This document shows positions 19,101-26,869 of a stretch of 64,000 bases of DNA, piece after piece. The stretch is from assembly GCF_016865235.1 (NCBI RefSeq), contig NZ_CP064030.1, positions 3,348,001 through 3,412,000 on the forward strand, written 5' to 3'. The stretch's first letter is position 1, and the number at the start of each line of letters is the position of its first letter. The DNA is from Dyella caseinilytica (GTDB taxonomy: Bacteria; Pseudomonadota; Gammaproteobacteria; Xanthomonadales; Rhodanobacteraceae). A program made the position numbers and the translations under genes. The notes under the pieces were generated by a model. The model ran no database searches. It saw only the letters and a list, made by a program, of their open reading frames with translations, and was not told the DNA's origin.

Positions 19101-19615
19101 ACAAATGCAACAGTCGCCGCGCTGTAGGCGGAGTATTCATGGATCAACCCCAGATAGGCGGCCAATTGGTCCGGCTGCATCGCATCCGCGCCGAGACCAA
19201 GCGTCAACCAGGGCACGGCAACTTTGTTAGGGGCGGTAATCAGCGCCTGCTGTCCCTGCGCCAGAAAATCACGTGCGATCGGAGTTCCTAGCTTAAGCAG
19301 TAAATCCCGCTGGGTGCCCCACACCGTATCGCTGACATTGATACCGTTTGCGTTGGCCCTGTCGCGCTGGGTGAGGAAATAATCGATAGCTTCCTGGCCA
19401 TCCTGGAACACGCCGCGCTGTTGCGCGTGGTAATGATTGATACCCGAAAGAACACTGCTTACCGCGGCGAGCAGAATGAGCAATGTAAGCAGGCATCCCC
19501 CGCCGTAAAGCAGGTGACGTTGATGGCGGCGCAAGGCGGATAGTTCACGCCCTTCCGGGCTGACCTCAGTGCGCATACCGCTATTCGGTACTTGTCTGGA
19601 TTGGGTCCGATCCAT
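16178..19615 (-). CDS. hybrid sensor histidine kinase with receiver and HPt domains (BvgS/EvgS/BarA-like)
   Basis: 1145 residues. Membrane segments at about 37-57 and 376-394 enclose a periplasmic sensor domain of about 320 residues. A PAS-like region (about 415-515) and coiled coil (520-545) lead to the HisKA domain with phospho-accepting H555 in MSHEIRTPLNG. The ATPase domain has N668-N672 (NNLLSNAVKFTE), DSGIGM and GGSGLGLAL. Residues about 785-895 form a receiver-like fold with no phosphorylatable Asp in place. A true receiver follows (915-1030, D966 in LTDINMP, K1016), then an HPt domain with H1087 in IHGFKGAL. A full His-Asp-His relay is present; no response regulator gene is adjacent. 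Confidence 0.93.
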   Translation of the reverse strand: MDRTQSRQVPNSGMRTEVSPEGRELSALRRHQRHLLYGGGCLLTLLILLAAVSSVLSGINHYHAQQRGVFQDGQEAIDYFLTQRDRANANGINVSDTVWGTQRDLLLKLGTPIARDFLAQGQQALITAPNKVAVPWLTLGLGADAMQPDQLAAYLGLIHEYSAYSAATVAFVQSTGKLSAYVYNPSGSLLAVAGFRDEAQLLSALKVSSREKAFAALMRGESRIRKTASPQKGAIGSGDGRVVSYYGLNPFNGEPSLIGVITFMDEGNVYIRRVILEPIAILKQRLIAETPGAFAIFTHDGDVVLEADMSPLLHQAELFPLLQSRSLWKDTLLAPVLMREHGIYMIAGPLRGVDWTMVHMYSWRDVVAAESSHATKVAAMTLLILAVLWALLWRIDRRVFVPALEGASRVYESEALNRTIIETSPVGLCLLDPESGKSILQNDVVRHVLGTDDVAETEALFRQLIARVKTLGDAESHEFPWVLELPEGRARHLQVAISAAHYRNRAVQVCALRDITAQTELEDNLRRARRDSEQARAAAESASRAKSNFVATMSHEIRTPLNGVLGHLELLGRTPLEPSQRERLGRIRLSADALLAIISDVLDFSRIEAGQLDIDPVTFQLRPLIEQAALLYAPAAQRKGVKLYFAVEAGLAASYVADVHRIRQMLNNLLSNAVKFTESGRIILRVTKGNAVSQAQLWLRFQVIDSGIGMTAQQLSQLFEAFSQADASIARRYGGSGLGLALCRQLSQLLGGDIYAESTESVGSVFTLDLPVDPVDVPAEKLEPLRGRRLALLSAAPEWRTEIGSLLSAWGATVTVAAQPGDLLTEATHVDEVLVTFGASGTWDEDDERALIARYQHVVRAYADGPLVPELRDNITFVSCYDTQALLSALQAKARATITHPMHAEPQRPSARGSRGRILLVEDNPVNRELIQQQLQELGFEVDAAENGEAALVKWIPGKYLAVLTDINMPQMNGYDLAHQLRARDKHLSILAITATALASEIARCREVGISDVLLKPLTLDSLDDALSRYAPNGIEITPHATPSPTAGKVFPAHVRRVFVDKGISDLIALRDAMAKHDTQALIDIIHGFKGALLMLGESDAANACSVLESRLREEDAYAVEGDLPRLLETLDHVVHRFEADLSES

Positions 19616-19753
19616 CGACTTCCCGGCTGCTTACCAGATTGGAAAATGAAATAGCACCTGGAGGTGTGCTGATCAATGTTATGAAGCATTGAGCAACGCA
19701 TTCCTGGAATCTAGCCCAATTGCAGCAAGGCAGTCGAATGTCACGGCCCAGTG

Positions 19754-20479
19754 TCAAAACGACGTGGACAGGGTTGTCATCCAGTCCGGCAATACGCCGA
19801 CCAGCGTGGCCTCCAGATGTCGGTCCACACCTGTCACGATAAAAATGCCGACCAGCACCATCAGCACACCAAATATCTGCCTGCCACGCGCCCCTGCGCT
19901 CATCAGCTTGCCCCGCCAGCGCGCAAGCAAGCCCTGCGCTGCAAACGCTACGGCCAGCAACACAGTGGCGATGCCGGCAGCGAACGCCATCATCACCAAA
20001 GCGACCTGTCCAAGGCTGCTGCCCTGGGCAGCAAGCACAATCGCTGCGCCTAGCGTCGGCCCCACGCATGGGCTCCATACCAGCCCAAGCAAGACGCCGA
20101 TACCCGCTTGTCCGATAAGCCCAAAGCGTTCCAGCCGTTCCTGATGACCCGCGGCCCAGTTGGCAAGCGGGCTGGCGATATGCTCGAAAAGGTGTTGCAA
20201 CCTGGGTACCAGCAGCACCAGGCCAACCAGTATCAGTAGCACGGCACTCCATCGGCGAATCGTCTCGCCATTGAGGCCGATCGATGCACCGACGGTCGCG
20301 GTGACAAAGCCCACCAGGGTAAACGACACCACCAACCCAGCCGCGAGTGCCAACGGCCCCCAGCGGTGTCGTTGCGCAGCACTCCCCAGCACAATCGGCA
20401 CCAGCGGAATGACGCAGGGCGACAAGATGGTCAGCACACCCGCCAGATAAGCGACCAGTGGATTCAAATTGCCGCTCAT
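19754..20479 (-). CDS. CcdA-type cytochrome c biogenesis / thiol-disulfide transport protein
   Basis: A 241-residue membrane protein with about six hydrophobic segments. The paired membrane cysteines are in LSPCVIPLVP (segment 1) and WSPCVGPTLGAA (segment 4), the motif of CcdA and the DsbD transmembrane domain, which pass electrons from cytoplasmic thioredoxin to the periplasm. The start at 20479 (MSGNLNPLVAYLAG) gives the normal N-terminus; an upstream extension to 20665 lacks any resemblance. Divergent from a periplasmic thioredoxin-like gene, probably its electron acceptor. Confidence 0.92.
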   Translation of the reverse strand: MSGNLNPLVAYLAGVLTILSPCVIPLVPIVLGSAAQRHRWGPLALAAGLVVSFTLVGFVTATVGASIGLNGETIRRWSAVLLILVGLVLLVPRLQHLFEHIASPLANWAAGHQERLERFGLIGQAGIGVLLGLVWSPCVGPTLGAAIVLAAQGSSLGQVALVMMAFAAGIATVLLAVAFAAQGLLARWRGKLMSAGARGRQIFGVLMVLVGIFIVTGVDRHLEATLVGVLPDWMTTLSTSF

Positions 20480-20679
20480 GACGCACCGCCTGAGCACACG
20501 TCGCGATGTTTGCAGGGTATGACTTTCCGGAGCATTACTCGTTCCTTTTCTGCGCGCCCCGTGCGATGGCACGACAGCTTCTGCACTCCTATTCGCTGCG
20601 ATAATCACGCTGGTTACCCGGTGTAACCATCCTGCTGGCATTGACGAATAGCTGAGAGAGATCACGCAAGGAGTTCACG

Positions 20680-21072
20680 ATGTCCGCCCTTCGCAAGCTT
20701 TCCGCGTTGTGCCTGTTCGGCCTCGCATTCAGCGCACCCGTGATGGCACAGCCCATACAGCCCTTCACCACCGCAGCGCTCAAGGCAGCGCAGTCGGCTG
20801 GCAAGTCCATCCTGGTAGACGCCTATGCACCCTGGTGCCCAACTTGCCGCAAGCAGGCACCGACCATTGAGGCCATGGCCAAGAATCCGGCTTTTGAAAA
20901 GCTGTTGATCTTGAGGCTGGACTACGACAACCAGGATGCCGAAAAGAGGGCGCTAGGTATCGCCACGCAGAGCACCTTGATCGCGTTCGATGGCAGCAAG
21001 GAAACCGGCCGACTGGTTGGTGTCACGGATCCCGCACAGATCGAATCGTTGGCGAAGTCGGCGATGCCCTGA
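20680..21072 (+). CDS. periplasmic thioredoxin-family protein
   Basis: 130 residues with a signal peptide (cleavage after VMA, residue 23) and a thioredoxin active site WCPTC (C53, C56) in the segment LVDAYAPWCPTCRKQAP. The cis-proline region is replaced by ATQSTLIAFDG, similar to the DsbD C-terminal domain rather than to DsbA. The gene has a good ribosome-binding site (AAGGAG) just upstream of 20680. With the divergent CcdA-like protein it would form a split DsbD: membrane electron carrier plus soluble periplasmic partner. Its final substrate is unknown. Confidence 0.88.
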   Translation: MSALRKLSALCLFGLAFSAPVMAQPIQPFTTAALKAAQSAGKSILVDAYAPWCPTCRKQAPTIEAMAKNPAFEKLLILRLDYDNQDAEKRALGIATQSTLIAFDGSKETGRLVGVTDPAQIESLAKSAMP

Positions 21073-21122
21073 GCAAGCGGCTGCTTTATGCTGGCCCCGT
21101 CATTTTTTGACGAGGGCGAGCC

Positions 21123-21467
21123 ATGCGTATTCATAGCCTCATTGCGGCAGCGTTCACCCTGGCATCGGCAGGTTGCGCCACATCATCGGCCGATCATGCA
21201 CATGCCAGCGCCGCGCCCAACTGGATCAGTTATGCCTGCAGCGACGGGCAAGTGATCAAGGCGTCGTATCCCGACACCAACACCGCCCTGGTCATCATCG
21301 AAGGCAACACGCACACCTTGCATATCGCGATATCCGCCGATGGAGCCCGTTATATAGGCGATGGCTGGCAATGGTGGACGAAGGGCATGAGCGACGGCAC
21401 GCTCGCGCCGCTGGCGGCCGGGGAGACCATCGCCAGCGCGACGGGCGTTAGATGTCATGCGGGCTAA
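21123..21467 (+). CDS. MliC-family lipoprotein (C-type lysozyme inhibitor domain)
   Basis: A 114-residue lipoprotein with the lipobox ASAGC (C18). The mature domain reads WISYACSDGQVIKASYPDTNTALVIIEGNT..LHIAISADGARYIGDGWQWWTKGMSDGTLAPL, with the Cys pair (YACSDG... and RC at the end) and the Gly-Ala-Arg-Tyr segment typical of MliC/PliC proteins. Members anchor in the outer membrane and bind the active site of host lysozyme. The gene begins 50 bases after the thioredoxin gene and may be cotranscribed. Confidence 0.85.
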   Translation: MRIHSLIAAAFTLASAGCATSSADHAHASAAPNWISYACSDGQVIKASYPDTNTALVIIEGNTHTLHIAISADGARYIGDGWQWWTKGMSDGTLAPLAAGETIASATGVRCHAG

Positions 21468-21603
21468 ATTCACATCGCGCTAACAAGCCGATCACATCCG
21501 TCATCTAGCCGACCGCGGCGCGCCATCGGAATGACGCACAGAAATAATCGCCGCGTCATCGACGTTTGGCATGCTTTCATCATCGGATGTGGAGTATCTC
21601 CCG

Positions 21604-21942
21604 ATGATGTCGCAGTACGTTTTTCCCTCCAGCCGTGGTTTGTTCCGGATTGTCCGGCACGGTCACCGCTGGCGTTCGCTGATCGAGGCGCGTGAAGTGG
21701 CGCGTCACGATTCCGCCGAAGCAGCGCTGGATGCGCTGCGCATGGCTTGGCCCCAGGCTAAATTGCCGCCGTTTCTGAGCGAATGGCGCTATCTGGCCGA
21801 AGCGCCTGCCCTGCCGCACGCACGCTTGAATCGCGCCACCACCACTTTCAGATCAAACGGAGCCGATTCCAGCGCTACGCGGCTGCGCCATTCGCGCCGC
21901 ACGCTGAGTCGCCCGAGCCGTGGCGTGACCGATCATGGATGA
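21604..21942 (+). CDS. hypothetical protein
   Basis: 112 residues from the ATG at 21604, chosen because GGAG (21591-21594) sits nine bases upstream. The first 60 residues (YVFPSSRGLFRIVRHGHRWRSLIEAREVARHDSAEAALDALRMAWPQAKLP) look like a small alpha/beta domain seen in Xanthomonadales hypothetical proteins. The C-terminal 45 residues are Arg/Ser/Thr-rich and probably disordered. No function can be assigned. Confidence 0.6.
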   Translation: MMSQYVFPSSRGLFRIVRHGHRWRSLIEAREVARHDSAEAALDALRMAWPQAKLPPFLSEWRYLAEAPALPHARLNRATTTFRSNGADSSATRLRHSRRTLSRPSRGVTDHG

Positions 21943-22026
21943 TTGGTCGCGACCCTTGTTGTCGTCATTGTCTATACGACACTCTTTTTGAAGATCCAAA
22001 ACGTGCGGCGCAATCGCTGCCCTGGT

Positions 22027-22062
22027 TCAGCGTCATTCCGGCCTTCGCCGGAATGACGCTGA
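22027..22062. repeat. REP-like palindrome
   Basis: A perfect 16-bp stem, TCAGCGTCATTCCGGC / GCCGGAATGACGCTGA, around a CTTC loop. It lies between the hypothetical gene and the convergent recQ gene. The GTCATTCC(C/G)GC core is shared with 4816-4843 and with both arms of the 38824-38958 element. Confidence 0.85.
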
Positions 22063-22124
22063 GGTAAAATGCAGCATCCGAAAAACAGGTGAAAAGTACA
22101 TCCAAGCTTCATCGTCGATGAAGC

Positions 22125-23939
22125 TCACTCGTTCGCATTGATCACATCCAGAAAATCACGCCCGTAGCGTTTCAGCTTCGCTTCACCCACACCGCTGATG
22201 CCAGCGAGATCGTCCTCGTTCTCCGGCATCGCTCGCAGCATCGCCAGCAAGGTGGCGTCGTGAAAGATCACATACGCCGGCACACCGTGCTGTTTGGCCA
22301 GACGCGCGCGCAAGGCTCGCAGCGCATCCCATAGCGGCTGTTCGTATGCTTCGATACCGAGACTGGCCCCGGTCACCAACTGGCTATCGCGACGACGCGA
22401 GGCCCTGCGCGCCGGCCGTGTTTCCTCGCGCATATGAATCTTGCGGTTGCCGACCAACACATCACGGCTCGCTGCGGTAAGACGTAAGGTGCCAAAACCT
22501 TCCGCATCGGTCGCCAACAATCCTGCAGCCAGCAGTTGGCGAAATACAGAGCGCCATTGCTTCTCGTCCATGTCGGCGCCGATACCGAAGGTGGTAAGAC
22601 GATCATGACCCAGTTGGCTCATGCGCTCGCCATCGATGCCGCGCAGAATATCGATCACATGTCCCGAACCAAAGCGCTGACCACTGCGGTACACCGCCGA
22701 AAGCGCTTTCTGCGCAGGAACAGTCGCATCCCAGGTCTTCGGCGGCTCCAGGCAATTGTCGCAATGGCCGCAGGGGCCGTGAAAATCTTCGCCAAAGGCC
22801 GACAGCAGCAGTTCACGACGGCATTGCGTGGCTTCGGCATACGACAAGAGCGAATCCAGTTTCGCGCGCTCGACGCGTTTGCGATCGTCGCCTGATTCTG
22901 ATTGCGCAATCATCTGGCTCATCGTCACCACGTCCGACAAGCCATAAATCATCCAGGCATCCGCGGGCAGGCCATCACGACCGCCGCGACCCGTTTCCTG
23001 GTAATACCCTTCCATGCTGCGCGGCAGATCAAGATGCGCTACGAAGCGCACATCGGGCTTGTCGATGCCCATGCCGAATGCGACCGTCGCCACCATCACA
23101 ACGCCATCTTCGCGCAAGAAACGTTGCTGATTGGCCGCACGCGTCGCAGCATCGAGACCCGCGTGATAGGGCAGCGCTTCAATCCCAGCCTCTGACAGCC
23201 AAGCGGCTGTTTCATCCACCTTGCGCCGGCTCAGGCAATAGACAATGCCCGCATCGCCACGATGGCCGTCCAGAAAACTCAGCAACTGGCTGCGTGCGTT
23301 ATGCCGCAGGGCAATCGCATAGCGAATGTTGGGACGATCGAAGCTGGATACGAAACGGCGCGCATCCTGCAAGGCCAGTCGCTCGACGATCTCCTCGCGC
23401 GTGCGCGGATCGGCGGTGGCGGTGAGCGCGATACGCGGCATCTGCGGAAAACGCTGATGCAAGATCGTCAGCTCGCGGTATTCCGGACGGAAATCGTGTC
23501 CCCATTGCGATACGCAATGCGCTTCGTCGATGGCGAACAAGGCCACTTCCGTGCGTTCGAGCAGATCCAGAAAGCGCGAGGTCAGCAAACGTTCCGGCGC
23601 TACGTAAAGCAGGTTCAGTTCGCCCGCCAGCAGTTGGCGCTCCACCTCACGCTGCGCTTGCGCATCAAGACTGGAGTTGAGGTAGGCCGCGGAAACGCCC
23701 GCCTCCCGCAAGGCATCCACCTGATCCTGCATCAGCGCAATCAGCGGTGACACCACGATACCGGTGCCCTGCCTCAACAAAGCTGGAATCTGGTAGCACA
23801 GTGATTTGCCGCCGCCAGTCGGCATCAGCACCAAGGCATCGCCGCCCTCGGCGACGTGCTCGACGATGGCTTGTTGTGGACCGCGGAAACTGGCGTAACC
23901 GAAGACGCTCTGGAGAATATCGAGGGGAGTGGCGGGCAT
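22125..23939 (-). CDS. recQ: ATP-dependent DNA helicase RecQ
   Basis: 604 residues, the usual RecQ length. Helicase motifs in order are FRGPQQAIVEHV (motif 0), MPTGGGKSLCYQ (motif I, K45), IDEAHCVSQWGHDFRPEY (motif II), TATADPRT (III), GIVYCLSRRKVD (IV), and VATVAFGMGIDKPDVRFVAH with the arginine finger ETGRGGRDG (V-VI). A zinc-binding subdomain (C..C..C..C in CRRELL...CGHCDNC), a winged helix, and a C-terminal HRDC domain ending ISGVGEAKLKRYG complete it. Acts in recombination and replication-fork repair. Confidence 0.97.
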   Translation of the reverse strand: MPATPLDILQSVFGYASFRGPQQAIVEHVAEGGDALVLMPTGGGKSLCYQIPALLRQGTGIVVSPLIALMQDQVDALREAGVSAAYLNSSLDAQAQREVERQLLAGELNLLYVAPERLLTSRFLDLLERTEVALFAIDEAHCVSQWGHDFRPEYRELTILHQRFPQMPRIALTATADPRTREEIVERLALQDARRFVSSFDRPNIRYAIALRHNARSQLLSFLDGHRGDAGIVYCLSRRKVDETAAWLSEAGIEALPYHAGLDAATRAANQQRFLREDGVVMVATVAFGMGIDKPDVRFVAHLDLPRSMEGYYQETGRGGRDGLPADAWMIYGLSDVVTMSQMIAQSESGDDRKRVERAKLDSLLSYAEATQCRRELLLSAFGEDFHGPCGHCDNCLEPPKTWDATVPAQKALSAVYRSGQRFGSGHVIDILRGIDGERMSQLGHDRLTTFGIGADMDEKQWRSVFRQLLAAGLLATDAEGFGTLRLTAASRDVLVGNRKIHMREETRPARRASRRRDSQLVTGASLGIEAYEQPLWDALRALRARLAKQHGVPAYVIFHDATLLAMLRAMPENEDDLAGISGVGEAKLKRYGRDFLDVINANE

Positions 23940-24036
23940 CCCTGCAATGCTAACAAACCGCCTTCAATGCTTCACTTTCGCAAGGTGGCCTCTCATCCCG
24001 ACCTTCTGCCCGAGAGAGAGAAGGAGATGGCAGTGG

Positions 24037-24402
24037 CTACTTGCCGGGTATGCCCCACAACGCGCGGTCCACATCTGCGTCCAGCCCAAAACGTGACAGC
24101 GGCACGCGCCCATTCTTCACTTCCACGCCCTCGGCGCGCAGCAGCCGGCATTGCTCGCGGAAGCCGCGGCTGCCCGGCGGCATGGCGATATGGCCGCTGG
24201 AGCGCAACACGCGAAACCACGGCAGTGTCATGCCGTCCGGGACCTCACCCAGCAACCGGCCAACCAGGCGGGCGCGCCCAGGCAGACCGGCGCGCGCCGC
24301 GATCGCGCCATAACTGGCTACCCGGCCGGGAGGAATGGCGGCGATGGCTTGGAAAACCTTCAAATATTCCGCTTTCATGACAGCGTGCACCCACGGCTCC
24401 AT
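24037..24402 (-). CDS. alkyltransferase-like protein (ATL, MGMT family without the active-site Cys)
   Basis: About 121 residues of the O6-alkylguanine-DNA alkyltransferase C-terminal fold: KVFQAIAAIPPGRVASYGAIAARAGLPGRARLVGRLLGE, then LPWFRVLRSSGHIAMPPGS. The position of the PCHR active site reads PWFR. The alkyl-accepting Cys is replaced by Trp, as in ATL proteins that bind alkylated DNA and flag it for nucleotide excision repair. The His normally after it is Phe here. Three in-frame ATGs (24426, 24402, 24378) are possible; none has a decisive ribosome-binding site. Confidence 0.85.
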   Translation of the reverse strand: MEPWVHAVMKAEYLKVFQAIAAIPPGRVASYGAIAARAGLPGRARLVGRLLGEVPDGMTLPWFRVLRSSGHIAMPPGSRGFREQCRLLRAEGVEVKNGRVPLSRFGLDADVDRALWGIPGK

Positions 24403-24461
24403 CGTGGCAGAGTACCAGCCATCCATCGTTCCGCGTCCCTTGTCCGGTTGGGAGTGGTCGT

Positions 24462-24866
24462 ATGCATCATTTCGAAGCCGTGCGTTCGCTGATCGGCGGT
24501 CTGCATACGTTGCGGCAGAACGATCCCTACCTGATCAGCTTCGACCTGAGCCTGCCGCATGGGCGTCATCAGGGCATCTATCTGGCGGAGCTGGAGGATG
24601 AGATCGGGCGCCGCTACCTGCGTATCTCCACACCCATCGGCCCGCTTTCGGGCATCGACCCCAAGCGCTGCCTGCGCTTCAACTGGGAACAGCGCAACGG
24701 TTTCCTCGCCGTGGCCGACCTGGACGGCTCGCCGTTCCTGCATTTGTGCGAGAACCGCCCTTACGAGCTGCTCAACCAGTTGGAGCTGCGGCGATTGATC
24801 GGTGAACTGGGTAGCCTCGGCGACCAGCTTGAGCAGGCCATCGTCAGCGGTGGTGATAGCTTTTAA
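24462..24866 (+). CDS. hypothetical protein, conserved-looking
   Basis: A 134-residue soluble protein with an alternating beta/alpha pattern. An N-terminal helix (FEAVRSLIGGLHTLR) precedes strands (YLISFDLSLPHGRHQGIYLAELEDEIGRRYLRISTPIGPL, then LRFNWEQRNGFLAVADLDGSPFLHLCENRPY), and a long C-terminal helix (LLNQLELRRLIGELGSLGDQLEQAI) closes it. The layout is reminiscent of YbjN or secretion-chaperone folds, but I see no diagnostic residue, so no function is given. It overlaps tail-to-tail with the Pit transporter gene by four bases and is divergent from the ATL gene. Confidence 0.8.
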   Translation: MHHFEAVRSLIGGLHTLRQNDPYLISFDLSLPHGRHQGIYLAELEDEIGRRYLRISTPIGPLSGIDPKRCLRFNWEQRNGFLAVADLDGSPFLHLCENRPYELLNQLELRRLIGELGSLGDQLEQAIVSGGDSF

Positions 24867-26014
24867 CCGAACTGCTGCGCCAGATAGACGAATCCGTATG
24901 CGATCAGGGCGGTTACCGGCAAGGTAAGAATCCACGCCCATACCATGCGTTCCACCACCGACCAGCGAATCGCGTTGAAACGCTTGGCCGCACCCACGCC
25001 CATGATTGACGAAGACACTACATGCGTGGTCGATACCGGCAGACCAAACATCGACGCACAAAGAATCACTAGTGCGGAACTGCCTTCCGCCGCGAAACCA
25101 TTGATCGGATGCAGCCTCACCATTTTGTGACCGAGCGTCTTGATGATGCGCCAGCCACCACCGGCGGTACCGGCTGCCATGGTCAGCGCACACACCACCG
25201 CCACCCAGTGCGGCACCACAAAGCCACCTGCCGTGGATTCATGGATGCGCAGGAATGACAGCCATGACGGGACGCTGTCGAAATCCCCAGCCGCCGTCGC
25301 GCTCGCCAGTGCCAGGGCAATGATGCCCATGCTCTTCTGCGCATCGTTCATGCCGTGCGCCAAGCCCATCGCACTGGCCGACAAGATCTGTGCCTTGCCG
25401 AAGAAGCTGTTCACGAATGGCGTACGTCCCAGATAACGCAGAAAGCCCTTTCGACTGGCAAGCCACGAGAGCAGCGCATACAGACCGCCCATCAGCGCGA
25501 AGCCGAGCACGAAACCCATGATCGGCGACACCACCATCGGCACGACCACTTTCGGCAACACGCCCTTCCCTTCCCACCAATGCACTCCCCCTTGCGCCCA
25601 GACGACCGCCGCAAGGCGCCCGCCGGATTCGGCCATCGCCGCACCGACCAAGGCCCCCACCAGCGCGTGACTGGAACTGGAAGGCAGACCAAGCCACCAG
25701 GTGATCAGATTCCATACGATCGCGGCCAGCAAGGCGCAAATCAGCAGCTGTGACCCCGCCTCCACCACGCCGGTGTTGACGATGCCGGCAGCAATCGTCG
25801 CGGCCACCGCCGTGCCCCACAGCGCGCCAACCATGTTGGTGATCGCCGCCAGCAGTACCGCCTGGCTCGGCGTCAGCACCTTGGTCGCAACCACGGTGGC
25901 GATGGAGTTCGCCGTATCGTGAAAGCCATTGATGTAGGTGAAGATGAGCGCGATCAGCACGACCGCAATGACCAGGCCTAGGCTCATGCGTTCAATCCCG
26001 TCGGAATGCGCCAT
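24863..26014 (-). CDS. inorganic phosphate transporter, PiT family
   Basis: 383 residues with about ten hydrophobic segments. The duplicated PiT signature is present: N-terminal TYINGFHDTANSIATVVATKVLTPSQAV and C-terminal MGLAHGMNDAQKSMGIIAL (GxNDxxK/N-type motifs). It imports metal-phosphate with protons or sodium at low affinity. An internal ATG at 25987 (MSLGLVIAV) may be the true start. The DUF47 gene lies 30 bases upstream on the same strand, the usual partner. Confidence 0.94.
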   Translation of the reverse strand: MAHSDGIERMSLGLVIAVVLIALIFTYINGFHDTANSIATVVATKVLTPSQAVLLAAITNMVGALWGTAVAATIAAGIVNTGVVEAGSQLLICALLAAIVWNLITWWLGLPSSSSHALVGALVGAAMAESGGRLAAVVWAQGGVHWWEGKGVLPKVVVPMVVSPIMGFVLGFALMGGLYALLSWLASRKGFLRYLGRTPFVNSFFGKAQILSASAMGLAHGMNDAQKSMGIIALALASATAAGDFDSVPSWLSFLRIHESTAGGFVVPHWVAVVCALTMAAGTAGGGWRIIKTLGHKMVRLHPINGFAAEGSSALVILCASMFGLPVSTTHVVSSSIMGVGAAKRFNAIRWSVVERMVWAWILTLPVTALIAYGFVYLAQQFG

Positions 26015-26044
26015 GCATGAAGGAGAGCGTGCAAGGCCGGTTCC

Positions 26045-26674
26045 TCAGGAGTTCTTCAACACGATGGAATAAACGATGTTGCCGACATCGCGGCATTTGT
26101 CGATGGCCTTCTCAAGCAGCTCGAAAAGATCCTTCGCCAGCATGGCGCGCATCGCATCGTCACTTTCCAGATACAGCGTGCGATACGGCGCCAGCAGCAT
26201 GCGGTCACCTTCCGACTCCAGCGTCTGCAGGCGATCCTGAAGCTTCTTGACCGGGTCGATGCGCAGACCGTTGCGCAGCTCACCGATCATCTCGGCCACC
26301 ACCTCGGTCGCACGCGCCAGCACCAGGGTGCGCTGACCAAAATCCACGCCAGCCAGGCGGCCGACGACGATCTCGTAGCGCTCGGCGAACTTCTCGATGC
26401 TCTTGGGGATTTTGTAGAGCGAGGTGTTGAGCGCCTCGATGTCCTCGCGGTCCAGGGCCGTGACGAAGGTATTCACCAGCTCTTCGCTGATCTGGCCGGC
26501 TAGCGCCTTCTCCCGTGCCCGGGCGGCGGCAAAGGCCGCCATGATCGGGGCTCGGTCAGGCTGGGTCACCAGTTCATGCAGCGCCTTGGCACTTTCGCGG
26601 GCGGCATCGGCGCTCTGTTCAAGCAGTCCGTAGAACTTGTCGCCTTTACCGAAAATCGTCTGGAGTGAAAACAT
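26045..26674 (-). CDS. DUF47 family protein (PhoU-like, Pit-associated)
   Basis: 209 residues, almost all helical, with the DUF47/TIGR00153 layout: FGKGDKFYGLLEQSADAA at the N-terminus and pairs of acidic residues in helices (ALDREDIEALNTSLYKIPKSIEKFAERY, ALYLESDDAMRAMLAKDLFELLEKAIDKCRDVGNIVYSIVLKNS-like end). Related to PhoU in fold. It is generally encoded directly before a PiT transporter, as here, and is thought to regulate it. Confidence 0.93.
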   Translation of the reverse strand: MFSLQTIFGKGDKFYGLLEQSADAARESAKALHELVTQPDRAPIMAAFAAARAREKALAGQISEELVNTFVTALDREDIEALNTSLYKIPKSIEKFAERYEIVVGRLAGVDFGQRTLVLARATEVVAEMIGELRNGLRIDPVKKLQDRLQTLESEGDRMLLAPYRTLYLESDDAMRAMLAKDLFELLEKAIDKCRDVGNIVYSIVLKNS

Positions 26675-26869
26675 GCGAATAGGGCCCTGGGGCGCTTGGA
26701 GGGGTCAATTATTTCGCGCATGTTACAGGAGGCCCCTGTCGCACCGCACCACCAGGGGAGGGGCTGATCCTTTCTCCACACTTGGCATGGATCTGAGCAT
26801 CCCCCACACCCCGGACCACCCGGCGTGCCTTACACTTTAGGCCATGCCCGCATCCCATCCTCCGTCGCG

